64,000 bases of DNA from Fukatsuia anoeciicola (GTDB taxonomy: Bacteria; Pseudomonadota; Gammaproteobacteria; Enterobacterales; Enterobacteriaceae). The DNA lies in the NCBI RefSeq assembly GCF_964059965.1, contig NZ_OZ060923.1, positions 434,001-498,000 on the forward strand, given 5' to 3'. Both the position numbers and the translations under genes were made by a program. Numbering within the stretch: position 1 is the stretch's first letter; the number at the start of each line of letters is the position of its first letter. Below the pieces are notes generated by a model, which saw only the letters and a program-made list of their open reading frames with translations, ran no database searches and was not told the origin of the DNA. This document shows positions 32,303-42,468 of this stretch, piece after piece.

Positions 32303-32332
32303 AAGCGTATTATAGTTAAGCGTGTTATAGTT
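32303..32332 (+). repeat. 15-nt tandem duplication before nfuA
   Basis: Two copies of AAGCGTATTATAGTT, the second with one change (AAGCGTGTTATAGTT), ending 30 nt before the nfuA ATG. It lies where a promoter or leader would be, but no function is shown. Confidence 0.7.
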
Positions 32333-32362
32333 AATAAAAAATTAATTATTGAGTTAAATGCC

Positions 32363-32938
32363 ATGATAAAAATAACAGATAATGCTCAAAATCATTTTGT
32401 TAAATTATTAGCAAACCAAAAAAAAGGAACGCAAATTCGTGTATTTGTTATGAATCCTGGCACCCCTATGGCTGAATGTGGTGTATCCTATTGTCCTCAA
32501 GATACAATTCAAGTAACAGATACTGAATTAAAATTTAAACAAATGTCTGCTTTTGTTGATAAACTAAGTGCGCCTTATTTAATAGATGCTGAAATTGATT
32601 TTGTTACTGATCAGCTTGGTTCTCAACTTACCTTAAAAGCTCCTAATGCAAAAATATGTCAAGTAACTGATGATGCATCATTAATGGAAAGAATAGAGTA
32701 TGTATTACAATCACAGATTAATCCGCAGTTAGCAAGTCATGGTGGGAAGGTAACCTTAATTGAAATTACTGATGATGCATTTGCTATTTTACAATTTGGT
32801 GGCGGTTGTAACGGTTGTTCTATGGTTAATGTCACCTTAAAAGAAGGCATTGAGAAAGAATTATTGCAAACTTTTTCTGAACTAAAAGGAGTAAGAGATA
32901 TCACCGAGCATCAGCGTGGCAAACATTCTTACTATTAA
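32363..32938 (+). CDS. nfuA: Fe/S biogenesis protein NfuA
   Basis: Carrier that receives a [4Fe-4S] cluster and passes it to target enzymes, important under oxidative stress or iron limitation. It is 191 residues, the same as E. coli. The N-terminal part is a degenerate A-type scaffold domain. The C-terminal Nfu domain has the cluster ligands C149 and C152 in GGGCNGCSMVNVTLK. The ribosome site is poor (GAGTTAAATGCC). gntX and bioH, its E. coli neighbours, are not here. Confidence 0.97.
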   Translation: MIKITDNAQNHFVKLLANQKKGTQIRVFVMNPGTPMAECGVSYCPQDTIQVTDTELKFKQMSAFVDKLSAPYLIDAEIDFVTDQLGSQLTLKAPNAKICQVTDDASLMERIEYVLQSQINPQLASHGGKVTLIEITDDAFAILQFGGGCNGCSMVNVTLKEGIEKELLQTFSELKGVRDITEHQRGKHSYY

Positions 32939-34098
32939 TCTATTAATTAATAAAAATCTAAGCTAATCAGAGTTTAAAAATAAATAATTTACTTATTTTA
33001 AATTATTTTAATCTTAATAGAGTATTGTCTTTATATTAAAAAATAATTTTAGTACTTATTTTAAGGTAACTAATTAATTACCCTAACTCTTTTGTTAGTT
33101 AGTAGCTATTTAAATATGATTATTTTTAAATAGTATCATATAAAATAGCAAGATCTATAAATAAGCTATCTAAGTTTGATAAGTTTTTATAAAATACTAC
33201 ACTATAATAATAGTATTCTATATAATTTAATTACCTATTAAATTTTTTTGTATTAGTTAAATATAACCTTAAATTTACCTATTTTATACTAGTAATAAAA
33301 TCTTGCTACAGCAAGATTTTATTTTCTAATATAAAATAAATATTTTTATCATTAATAGGTAAAAAATAACGCTTTAATCTAGTTAAAAATTTTTTTATTA
33401 TTAAATATACGTGGCAATTCTACTATTTTATTAAAATTTTATTATATTCTCTAATGTTATTGTCTATATACTATATCTACTATTGTTAAAAACAATATTA
33501 AATTTGTTCTTGTATTGCCTAGTAATTTAAAATAAAATTTATTAAAAATAATAAAGTCGATGCTATAAAAAATTATTATTTAGTATAAAATACTTTTCGT
33601 AATAAATATTTAAAGTTATTTATAGTTTAAATTTCAATATTAGTTATGTTTAGTAAAGATTATTATAGTAAATAATTACTATAGATAAATCTAATACTAT
33701 AAATATAATTAATAATTAAAATTAAACAAGTTATGCATAGGGTTAATAGATACTATCATATGTGTCTTATAATTATATAACAAACCTATCTATAATGTAT
33801 AATATAAATTATTATTTTATTTTAAGAATTAATTAAAAACTTTTCTATTAAATGACAAAAAAGTTTTTATAAAAAAATGTGCTAATATTTTATATCTATC
33901 TTACTATAATAGTTAATAACTAATATCAAATTTTTTAAAAATTACTAAATAACTTAAATCTACATTATTTATAATATAAATAATCTTAGATATTAAATAC
34001 TAATGAAGATCACTATATCTTAATTTTAAATTATTTACTAAATTTTTTATAAGTAGTTCTATCTTATTTAATACTCATTAATCTATAGATGATACCTC
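32939..34098. other. Spacer nfuA-gyrA, no gene seen
   Basis: About 1.16 kb between convergent genes, A/T-rich. A clear terminator-like hairpin stands alone at 33294-33323. A weaker GGTAA/TTACC stem followed by CTCTTTT at 33064-33092 may end nfuA. Confidence 0.55.
33294..33323. terminator. Terminator-like hairpin far from any gene
   Basis: Perfect 13-bp stem AATAAAATCTTGC / GCAAGATTTTATT with loop TACA, followed by TTCTAAT. It has the layout of an intrinsic terminator but lies 356 nt past nfuA and 775 nt past the gyrA stop (minus strand). Probably it ended a gene now lost. Confidence 0.7.
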
Positions 34099-36663
34099 CT
34101 AAGTATTATCTTTATTATTAAATATTTTATTGTTTTGTTCTGTTACACGTTGCAGGCCAACTACATGTTCATTTTCTTTTGTGCGAATTAGAGTTACTCC
34201 TTGAGCTTGGCGACCTACAATCGATATTTCAGCTACTCTTATGCGTACTAATGTACCTGTATTAGTAATAATTATAACTTGATCACTAGCCATAACCTGA
34301 ATAGCACCAACAAGCTTACCATTACGTTTACTAACTTTGATTGAGCGTACCCCCTCATTACCACGACCAGACTTAATTAGATATTTATCAGAAGGAGTAC
34401 ATTTACCAAAACCGTTTTCAGTAATTGTTAAAATCTGACCTTCGCCACTAGGAATAATAAGTGATACAAGACGATCATTATATTTAAGCTTCATCCCTCG
34501 CACACCTGTTGCACTACGACCCATAGAACGTACGCGTTCTTCTGGGAAACGTACCATTTTACCAGAAGTAGCAAATAACATTACTTCATCATTACCATCT
34601 GTTAACGCAACAGCTATTAATTCATCATCCTCTTTTAAATTAATAATATTAATACCATCTTTACGTGGATTACAAAAATCAGTTAGTATACTTTTTTTTA
34701 CAATACCACAGGCTGTAGCCATAAAAACGTGGCGCTTTGCTTCATATGCCTGCACTGGAAGAATAGTTGTAATACGTTCATTTTCTTTTAATCTTAATAA
34801 ATTAACAATTGGACGACCACGTGCATTACGACTTGTTTCTGGTAACTGATAAACTTTTATCCAGTGGAGGCGACCTCTGCTAGAAAAACATAAGATAGTA
34901 TCATGAGTATCTGCAATCAAAAGTTGATCAATAAAATCTTCTTCCTTAATTCGTGCTGCTGTTTTACCTTTACCACCACGACGTTGTGCTTGATAATCAT
35001 TTAGTGGCTGATATTTAATATAACCTTGATGTGATAAAGTTACAACCACATCTTCTTGATTAATTAAATCTTTTACATTAATATCTATAATATTATCAGT
35101 AATCTTAGTACGACGTTTGTCTGTATATTCATCTTTAATTTTTATTAATTCTTCATAAATGACTTTTAAAAGTTTTTCTGAATTAGCCAGAATTAAAATT
35201 AATTCACTAATTTTTTTTAATAAATCTTCATATTCATTTATTAACTTTTCATGTTCAATGCTAGTTAATTTATGCAAGCGTAGATCTAAAATAGCCTGTG
35301 CTTGTTGTTCGCTAAAATAATATTGTCCTTTATGAATATTGTGATTATTTTCTAATATTTCAGGATAGATAGCATTATCTTTCGTTTGTTCTAGCACCTT
35401 AGTAAGATTGCCTAACTGCCATGATTGTTTCATTAGGCTATCTTTTGCTTCAGTGCTATTTTTTGCTATACGAATAAGTTCAATAATAGTATTAATACTT
35501 ACTAAAGCAATTGCCAAAGCTTCGAGAATATGGGCACGATTACGTGCTTTACGTAATTCAAATAGAGTACGACGAGTAACAACTTCACGACGATGATGAA
35601 TAAATTCTCGTAAAATATCTTTTAAATTCAGTAATCGGGGTTGATTTTTATATAAAGCAACCATATTAATTCCAAAAGTTACTTGTAATTGTGTAAGCGA
35701 GTACAAATTATTTAGTACTACCTCTCCAGTAGCATCACGTTTTACTTCAATTACGATACGTAACCCATCTTTATCGGACTCATCCCGTAGTGCACTAATG
35801 CCTTCTATTCGTTTATCTTTTACTAACTCAGCAATTTTTTCAAGTAGTCGTGCTTTATTTACCTGATAAGGGATTTCACTTACAATAATAGTTTCACGCT
35901 TAATTTTAATATCAGTTTCTACTTTAGCTTGTGCTCGAAGATAAATTTTACCACGTCCAGTATGATAGGCTTCTATAATTCCTTGTCGACCATTAATAAT
36001 TGCTGCTGTAGGAAAATCTGGTCCCTTAATATGCTTCATTAAACCTTCAATGCTAATATTTTCATCTTTAATATAAGCAAGGCAACCATTAATGATTTCA
36101 TAAAGATTATGTGGTGGAATATTAGTTGCCATCCCTACAGCAATACCAGCCGAACCATTAACTAGAAGATTAGGAATCCGAGTTGGCATAACTTCTGGAA
36201 TTTGCTCCGTATTATCATAGTTAGGCACAAAATTAACAGTTTCTTTTTCTAAATCTACTAGTAGTTCGTGAGCAATTTTTGACATACGAATTTCAGTATA
36301 ACGCATTGCAGCAGGAGAATCGCCATCAACTGAACCAAAGTTACCTTGTCCATCTATTAACATATAGCGTAATGAGAATGGTTGAGCCATCCGTACAATA
36401 GTGTCGTAGACTGCACTATCACCATGAGGATGGTATTTACCAATAACATCACCAACTATGCGGGCAGATTTTTTGTAAGCTTTATTCCAATCGTTACCTA
36501 ATATACTCATTGCAAATAGTACACGACGATGCACAGGCTTTAGCCCATCACGAATATCAGGTAGCGCGCGTCCGACTATAACGGACATTGCATAATCTAA
36601 ATAGGAGCGTTGCAGCTCTTCCTCGATGTTAACCGGGGTGATTTTTGTAGCAAGGTTATTCAT
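34099..36663 (-). CDS. gyrA: DNA gyrase subunit A
   Basis: Breakage-reunion subunit of gyrase, which introduces negative supercoils into DNA with GyrB. It is 854 residues (E. coli 875). Catalytic Y122 is in AAMRYTEIR; the quinolone-region residues S83 and D87 are the unmutated forms. The GyrA box QRRGGKG in the C-terminal beta-pinwheel is intact, so DNA wrapping should be kept. The acidic C-terminal tail found in E. coli is lost. gyrB is not in the window. The start MNNLATKITPVNIEEEL has AGAGGAA upstream. Confidence 0.98.
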   Translation of the reverse strand: MNNLATKITPVNIEEELQRSYLDYAMSVIVGRALPDIRDGLKPVHRRVLFAMSILGNDWNKAYKKSARIVGDVIGKYHPHGDSAVYDTIVRMAQPFSLRYMLIDGQGNFGSVDGDSPAAMRYTEIRMSKIAHELLVDLEKETVNFVPNYDNTEQIPEVMPTRIPNLLVNGSAGIAVGMATNIPPHNLYEIINGCLAYIKDENISIEGLMKHIKGPDFPTAAIINGRQGIIEAYHTGRGKIYLRAQAKVETDIKIKRETIIVSEIPYQVNKARLLEKIAELVKDKRIEGISALRDESDKDGLRIVIEVKRDATGEVVLNNLYSLTQLQVTFGINMVALYKNQPRLLNLKDILREFIHHRREVVTRRTLFELRKARNRAHILEALAIALVSINTIIELIRIAKNSTEAKDSLMKQSWQLGNLTKVLEQTKDNAIYPEILENNHNIHKGQYYFSEQQAQAILDLRLHKLTSIEHEKLINEYEDLLKKISELILILANSEKLLKVIYEELIKIKDEYTDKRRTKITDNIIDINVKDLINQEDVVVTLSHQGYIKYQPLNDYQAQRRGGKGKTAARIKEEDFIDQLLIADTHDTILCFSSRGRLHWIKVYQLPETSRNARGRPIVNLLRLKENERITTILPVQAYEAKRHVFMATACGIVKKSILTDFCNPRKDGINIINLKEDDELIAVALTDGNDEVMLFATSGKMVRFPEERVRSMGRSATGVRGMKLKYNDRLVSLIIPSGEGQILTITENGFGKCTPSDKYLIKSGRGNEGVRSIKVSKRNGKLVGAIQVMASDQVIIITNTGTLVRIRVAEISIVGRQAQGVTLIRTKENEHVVGLQRVTEQNNKIFNNKDNT

Positions 36664-37813
36664 TGAGCCGCTGTTCCTCTATATAATTAATGGATCTAAA
36701 ACATAAATTACTATAAAGTATCATTTTTGGAAAAATTTAAAGTTCATTAATTGGTTATAAATCCACTAATAGTTTTGTAATAAGTCTAGTAAAGTATTAG
36801 TATAATCTAGGCATAACAAACAAACTAGCGTGATATTTATCATACAAATAAAATATACAGATAATCTATGACATTATTCAATAAGAAATTAATAAATTTA
36901 TAGTAACTATCTCGTATTAGTAAGACTTAAATATTAAAGACATTTTTATAAAAAATATTATATATTAGTTATAATAGCAGTATTTTAACTAAAAAATATA
37001 GTGCATAAAAAATATTAGTTACTGAGTTAGGCATAAGTAATAAATCATTATAAGTAGTGAGATTATATGTATTAAAAAAGCAGTACAAATAAACTATACT
37101 TAATAGTATATTGAAAATCATGCAAAAATTATATAGTAATATAATATAATTACCTATATAGATGCGCTTAAGTGCATTCCTAATACTAAGTTGATTATCT
37201 ATGTTTATACTAATTTAATTAAAATTAATTAATTATGTTTTCTCTATTATCAACCGTAATCTTAAATCTTAATTAATAGTAATAGTGATTACAGAATATA
37301 TTTTATTTAGTTCTAAAAAGCACATGTGACATGAGAGATTCTATCTATCTTACAGAATTAATATAGTAGGCTAATAAATTATTATTAAATAAACTTTATA
37401 ATATAATATATTTACTAAATAAATACTTTTAAGTTAGGATAAAATTTATATGTTAATTACTTATTGCATATTTAACGAAATATTTAAAACTAATTTGTAC
37501 CATAATAAATTATTAATATAAAAAATTCTCTATTAATATCAATAGAAGATAAATTATTAATTAGCTAATACTAATAAAAATAATATTAATTTTTAGTAAA
37601 ACTAAATCTACTATTATTTATTCGTTTATTTATTCATTACATTACAAAATAAACTATTTACATCATGTAATAATTTATACAAGAAGGTTATTTATAAAAG
37701 TAATTGACTATTCCTAATTTAACTTATATTAAACTTTTTATTACATTAAAATATGTAGGATTACTAATCTAGGTAAATAGCTTATTAGCTGTACATTTAA
37801 TTAGGAGATCTAG
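36664..37813. other. Spacer gyrA-glyA, no gene seen
   Basis: About 1.15 kb between divergent genes, A/T-rich with stops in every frame. The strong glyA ribosome site AGGAG is at 37802-37806. Confidence 0.55.
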
Positions 37814-39103
37814 ATGTTAAAACGTAGAATAAATATTGCTAATTATGATAAAGAATTATGGCAAGCAATGAAACAAGAAGTAGAGCGTCAAGAAGAACAT
37901 ATTGAATTAATTGCATCTGAAAATTATGCTAGTTCACTAGTAATGCAGGCTCATGGTTCGCAGTTAACTAATAAATATGCCGAAGGTTATCCAGGAAAAC
38001 GTTACTATGGTGGTTGTGAATATGTCGATCTAGTTGAACAATTAGCAATTGAACGTGCTAAACAATTATTTGTTGCTGATTACGCTAACGTACAGCCACA
38101 TTCTGGTTCACAAGCAAATGCAGCTGTTTATATGGCTTTGCTTAAACCAGGTGATACTGTACTGGGTATGAATTTAGCTCATGGTGGTCATCTAACTCAT
38201 GGTTCACCTGTAAACTTTTCTGGAAAATTATATCATATTATTTCTTATGGTGTTGATAAATCTGAAAAAATTGATTATCAGGAGCTAAAATATTTAGCCT
38301 ACAATCACAAACCAAAAATGATCATTGGTGGTTTTTCCTCCTATTCTAACATAGTTAATTGGGCTAAAATGCGTGAGATTGCCGATAGCATTAATGCTTA
38401 TTTATTTGTTGATATGGCTCATGTAGCAGGATTAGTGGCTGCTGGAATTTATGATACCCCACTCCCTCATGCTCATGTTGTCACTACTACTACCCATAAA
38501 ACTTTAGCAGGTCCACGTGGTGGGTTAATTCTTGCTAAAAATAGTGCTAATATTACTACATATAATGATAAAAGACTAGATAGTGTAACTCTCTACAAAA
38601 AATTGAATGCTGCCGTATTTCCTGGTTCTCAGGGGGGGCCCCTTATGCACGTAATTGCTGCTAAAGCTATCGCATTTAAAGAAGCATTAGAACCTAACTT
38701 TAAAACTTATCAGCAGCAGGTAATCAAGAATGCTAAAGAAATGGTGAAGATATTTCTAAAGCGTGGTTATAAAGTAGTTTCAGGTGGTACTGATAATCAT
38801 TTATTTTTAATAAGTTTAATAGATAAAAAACTAACAGGTAAAGATGTTGATACTGCCTTAGGTTATGCTAATATTACTGTTAATAAAAATGTAGTACCCA
38901 ATGATCCTCTTAGTTCATTTATTACTTCTGGTATTCGTATCGGCACACCAGCTATAACGCGTCGAGGTTTTAAAGAGTTTGAATCATGTAAATTAGCAGA
39001 TTGGATATGTGATATTCTAGATAATATTAAGAATAAAGATATTATTCAGGCAACTAAAGTAAAAGTTTTGAAGATTTGTAAAAAATTTCCAGTTTATAGT
39101 TAA
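37814..39103 (+). CDS. glyA: Serine hydroxymethyltransferase, with an internal insertion
   Basis: PLP enzyme that converts serine and tetrahydrofolate to glycine and methylene-tetrahydrofolate, the one-carbon donor used by ThyA. It is 429 residues against 417 in E. coli. The PLP lysine is K229 in TTTTHKTLAGPRGG. The extra length is a single net 12-residue insertion at about 243-259 (NSANITTYNDKRLDSVT where E. coli has five residues), between the PLP lysine segment and YKKLNAAVFPG. The frame is kept and the rest aligns without gaps. A G7C4 tract lies in codons at 38632-38642. Confidence 0.97.
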   Translation: MLKRRINIANYDKELWQAMKQEVERQEEHIELIASENYASSLVMQAHGSQLTNKYAEGYPGKRYYGGCEYVDLVEQLAIERAKQLFVADYANVQPHSGSQANAAVYMALLKPGDTVLGMNLAHGGHLTHGSPVNFSGKLYHIISYGVDKSEKIDYQELKYLAYNHKPKMIIGGFSSYSNIVNWAKMREIADSINAYLFVDMAHVAGLVAAGIYDTPLPHAHVVTTTTHKTLAGPRGGLILAKNSANITTYNDKRLDSVTLYKKLNAAVFPGSQGGPLMHVIAAKAIAFKEALEPNFKTYQQQVIKNAKEMVKIFLKRGYKVVSGGTDNHLFLISLIDKKLTGKDVDTALGYANITVNKNVVPNDPLSSFITSGIRIGTPAITRRGFKEFESCKLADWICDILDNIKNKDIIQATKVKVLKICKKFPVYS

Positions 39104-39137
39104 CTTTTTTCTAGGTATATTCATTAGTAAAAAGAGT

Positions 39138-39160
39138 CTAAGGAGCATGTAGCTCCTTAG
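39138..39160. terminator. Terminator between glyA and accC
   Basis: Perfect 9-bp stem CTAAGGAGC / GCTCCTTAG with loop ATGTA. On the minus strand it is followed by ACTCTTTTTA, so it fits best as the end of accBC, and it may also stop glyA transcription. Confidence 0.8.
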
Positions 39161-39172
39161 GAAGGACAAAAA

Positions 39173-40522
39173 TTAGGTTTCTTGTAATCTAAGTTTCTTC
39201 TCTAAATAGTGGATATTAGTACTTCCTTGTTGGAAAATAGGATCATTAATAATTCGTTTTTGTAATTCAATATTAGTTTTGATGCCATCAATAATTAACT
39301 CGCCTAATGCATTTTTCATACGAGAGATAGCAATATCACGATTTTCACTATAAGTAATAAGTTTGCCAATCATTGAATCATAATAAGATGGTACAGTATA
39401 ACCTGCATAAATATGTGAATCCCAACGTACACCTAATCCCCCTGGCGCATGAAAACGTGTAATTTTACCGGAGCTAGGTAAAAAAGTATTTGAATCCTCA
39501 GCGTTAATACGACATTCAATAGAATGTCCAGAAATTTTTATATTGTCTTGTTTTATACTAAGTATTTGAGCAGCAGCAATACGTAATTGCTCTTTAATTA
39601 TATCTATACCGGTTATCATTTCGGTAACTGGATGTTCAACTTGAATTCGAGTATTCATTTCAATAAAATAAAACTCCTCATTTTCATAGAGGAATTCAAA
39701 AGTACCAGCACCACGATACCCAATATTAATACAAGCTTTAACACAGCATTTACCAATATGATGTCTTACACTGCTAAGAATGCCAGAAGCTGGTGCTTCT
39801 TCGAGAATTTTTTGATGACGGCGTTGTATTGAACAATCACGTTCAGCTAAATAAATAGCATTACCTTGGCCATCAGCTAGAATCTGAATTTCAATATGAC
39901 GCGGATTCTCAAGATATTTTTCCATATAAATATTATCATTATTAAAAGTAACTTTAGCCTCCCTGCGGGTTAAGGTAATGGATTGTTCTAGACTAGTTTC
40001 ACTATGCACTACGCGCATTCCACGCCCTCCTCCTCCACCAGATGCCTTAATAATAATAGGATACCCAATTTTTTTTGCAATTTCTTTATTTTGTTCTGTA
40101 TCATTCTGTAATAAACCATTAGAACCAGGAACACAAGGAATACCAGCTTTCTTCATGGCAGTAATTGCTGATACTTTATCTCCCATCATGCGAATAGTTT
40201 CTGGTTCAGGACCAATAAAAATAAATCCTGAACGTTCTACTCTTTCAGCAAAATCTGCATTTTCAGATAGGAAACCGTAGCCAGGATGGATAGCATCTGC
40301 ATTAGTAATTTCAGCAGCTGAAATGATAGCTGGAATATTCAAATAACTATGTATTGAAGGAGCAGGACCAATACAAACGCTTTCATCTGCTAGTAATACG
40401 TGCTTTAAATCACGATCAGCAGTAGAATGAACTGCAACTGTATGGATTCCTAGTTCTTGACAAGCTCTTAAAATACGTAATGCAATTTCTCCTCGGTTGG
40501 AGATAACAATTTTCTTTAACAT
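39173..40522 (-). CDS. accC: Acetyl-CoA carboxylase, biotin carboxylase subunit
   Basis: Carboxylates the biotin of AccB with ATP and bicarbonate, the first step of fatty acid synthesis. With the start at 40522 (MLKKIVISNRG) it is 449 residues, identical in length to E. coli. AGAGG lies 7 nt upstream, and the frame open further up overlaps accB. ATP-grasp landmarks: the glycine-rich KASGGGGGRGMR loop, EKYLENPRHIEIQ, ERDCSIQRRHQK, and FEFLYENEEFYFIEMNTRIQ-type metal and catalytic residues. It follows accB by 10 nt. Confidence 0.97.
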   Translation of the reverse strand: MLKKIVISNRGEIALRILRACQELGIHTVAVHSTADRDLKHVLLADESVCIGPAPSIHSYLNIPAIISAAEITNADAIHPGYGFLSENADFAERVERSGFIFIGPEPETIRMMGDKVSAITAMKKAGIPCVPGSNGLLQNDTEQNKEIAKKIGYPIIIKASGGGGGRGMRVVHSETSLEQSITLTRREAKVTFNNDNIYMEKYLENPRHIEIQILADGQGNAIYLAERDCSIQRRHQKILEEAPASGILSSVRHHIGKCCVKACINIGYRGAGTFEFLYENEEFYFIEMNTRIQVEHPVTEMITGIDIIKEQLRIAAAQILSIKQDNIKISGHSIECRINAEDSNTFLPSSGKITRFHAPGGLGVRWDSHIYAGYTVPSYYDSMIGKLITYSENRDIAISRMKNALGELIIDGIKTNIELQKRIINDPIFQQGSTNIHYLEKKLRLQET

Positions 40523-40532
40523 AAGTGCCTCT

Positions 40533-40991
40533 TTATTCGATAATGATAAGAGGTTGGTTATATTCAATTGGTTGACCATTTTTTACTAAAATAGCTTTTA
40601 CTATACCAGCTTTATCTGATTGAATCTCATTCATCATTTTCATTGCTTCAACAATACATAAAATCTGACCAACAACTACTTTTTGTTCTACTTCAACAAA
40701 TGCTTTTTCTCCCGGTCTTGGAGAGAGATAGCTGATACCAACCATGGGTGAATATATAATATGACCACTAGTATTAACTAATGCAGAAGATTCAACTACC
40801 GTGGATTTTATTGCAGTTGTAGGTACAGAAGGGTCTATGGGTGTAAAAGAAGGTTGTTGCATCATTGGGTAATAAGGTACTGCTGGTGTTCTATTAATAC
40901 GTACTGACCTTTTGCCTTCTAAAATTTCTAATTCTGCAATACCAGATTCTTGAACTAGTTCAATAAGCTTTTTAATTTTACGAATATCCAT
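40533..40991 (-). CDS. accB: Biotin carboxyl carrier protein of acetyl-CoA carboxylase
   Basis: Carries the biotin that shuttles CO2 between AccC and the carboxyltransferase. It is 152 residues (E. coli 156). The N-terminal MDIRKIKKLIELV helix is followed by a short Pro/Ser/Thr-rich linker (about 35-75) and the biotinyl domain with EAMKMM, biotin site K118. The protruding thumb region is present. First gene of accBC. accA, accD and birA are not in the window. Confidence 0.97.
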   Translation of the reverse strand: MDIRKIKKLIELVQESGIAELEILEGKRSVRINRTPAVPYYPMMQQPSFTPIDPSVPTTAIKSTVVESSALVNTSGHIIYSPMVGISYLSPRPGEKAFVEVEQKVVVGQILCIVEAMKMMNEIQSDKAGIVKAILVKNGQPIEYNQPLIIIE

Positions 40992-42468
40992 AAGTATGAT
41001 TCCGTACTCTTTACATGTTATAATTTAATAAGATATTGATAAATAATCAGACTTCTCATAAACCTAATGCGTATTAGATGTCTTGACTTCATATAATGAA
41101 CTATGACTAGATAAAAGTCTATTGACTACTGTTTATGTAGTAAAATACTAACTATTTACCCATAACTTATAAGGTTATATCAAGCGTAATATCAAAAAAC
41201 AGGAATAATAACGAAAAATTTTATTAGCATAAAGGTTAGATGGATGAATTTTAATAATATGCTATTATTTTATTAATATTTTAATTACTTTAAAATAACC
41301 CAATATAATTGATTTATCATTTTTTCTCATGAGATTACTATAATAATTAGTATTAAAGTGAAGTATTATGCTGCTATCACAGTAATTAGTAATGAAAGAC
41401 TATATTTATTAGTTAAAATATTTTATGTAATATTTATATCTTTTGCTTTTCAAATTATGATGATATTTGTTGCTGTAATAACTCTAGTCATGTACCATTT
41501 ATACCTTTTTTAGGATTTAATTAATTACTAACTTAACATACCTTAAAATTTATTAAATATAAAACTTTACTAATATATTAAAAATAAGATGTACTAAGTA
41601 TAATAAGTACTAATTTTAAAAATATTTTATCTAAACTAGAATGTTTTTCTTTTACTTATTATACAGGATAATAATTCAGGTAATAAATAGTAGAGTATAA
41701 ATTTAAAGTTTATTAAATAGTGTATGATAGTACTACATAAACTAACTACGTTTACTATTAAATTAAAGTAATAACATTTAATTACAAATAAATTTAAATA
41801 TAAGTAATACTATTACCAAAGAATAATATTCTTAATTATAGAAATTAATTATACATAGAGATATCATATTATAATATGATCTTAAAAGAAAATATTTCTA
41901 GATATTAATAAAAAATTATAGAGAGAGTATTATTATTTAATATGATTCTATAAATCTATTAAATTATTATCCTTAGTATAATTAATTTTATTAGCATTAT
42001 AATTAATGAAAAAGGTACGCTTAAATAATAGTATTACTATTATTTATATTAAATATTTTTCTTATATATAATGTTAGTTACATAATCAATGTAGTTTAGC
42101 TTTTTATTAATAAAAATACTAATAAAAAGATATAGTAATTTATTTATTCTATCATCATTACTAATTTTAATTTAGTATTAATATTAAAATTAGTAATGAT
42201 AAATTTATTATTAGTTACTTTAGTTTTCAATTAAATTAATCTATGTATTATACTTATTATTTAATTACTATAACTAGTATTAAGATGTATTTAATTAATT
42301 AACTCTAATGCATTCATTATAGTTAATTAATTATTTAGATTCTATTATTTATAATATTATTGTTGATGATAAAATTAAGTTATACAATGCAGTTTAATAA
42401 ATTTTACTGTATTGTATTTTAGTTGCTACTTTATTTTTTATTTATTAGTAATAAAATATACAAAAAGA
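40992..42468. other. Spacer ligA-accB, no gene seen
   Basis: About 1.5 kb of A/T-rich DNA holding the accBC promoter at its left end, where no boxes are certain, and an isolated 18-bp hairpin at 42154-42200. No E. coli neighbour of either gene is readable. Confidence 0.55.
42154..42200. repeat. Isolated 18-bp perfect inverted repeat
   Basis: Arms 42154-42171 (ATCATTACTAATTTTAAT) and 42183-42200 are exact reverse complements around an 11-nt loop. It lies 269 nt beyond the ligA stop, without a T run. Confidence 0.7.

Larger units (their letters stand above)
27066..32362. other. Gene desert of 5.3 kb
   Basis: The longest empty stretch in the window. Stops are dense in all frames and composition is near A/T only. 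It holds repeat copy A (about 27965-28750), with a hairpin plus T run at 28541-28578, and an 18-nt hairpin at 30149-30187. A 15-nt tandem repeat lies just before nfuA (32303-32332). No tRNA cloverleaf or T-loop consensus was found by eye. Confidence 0.65.

Noticed and set aside
40523..40579. Longer N-terminus for AccC (19 extra residues)
   Set aside because: It overlaps the end of accB; starting at 40522 gives exactly 449 residues and has AGAGG upstream.
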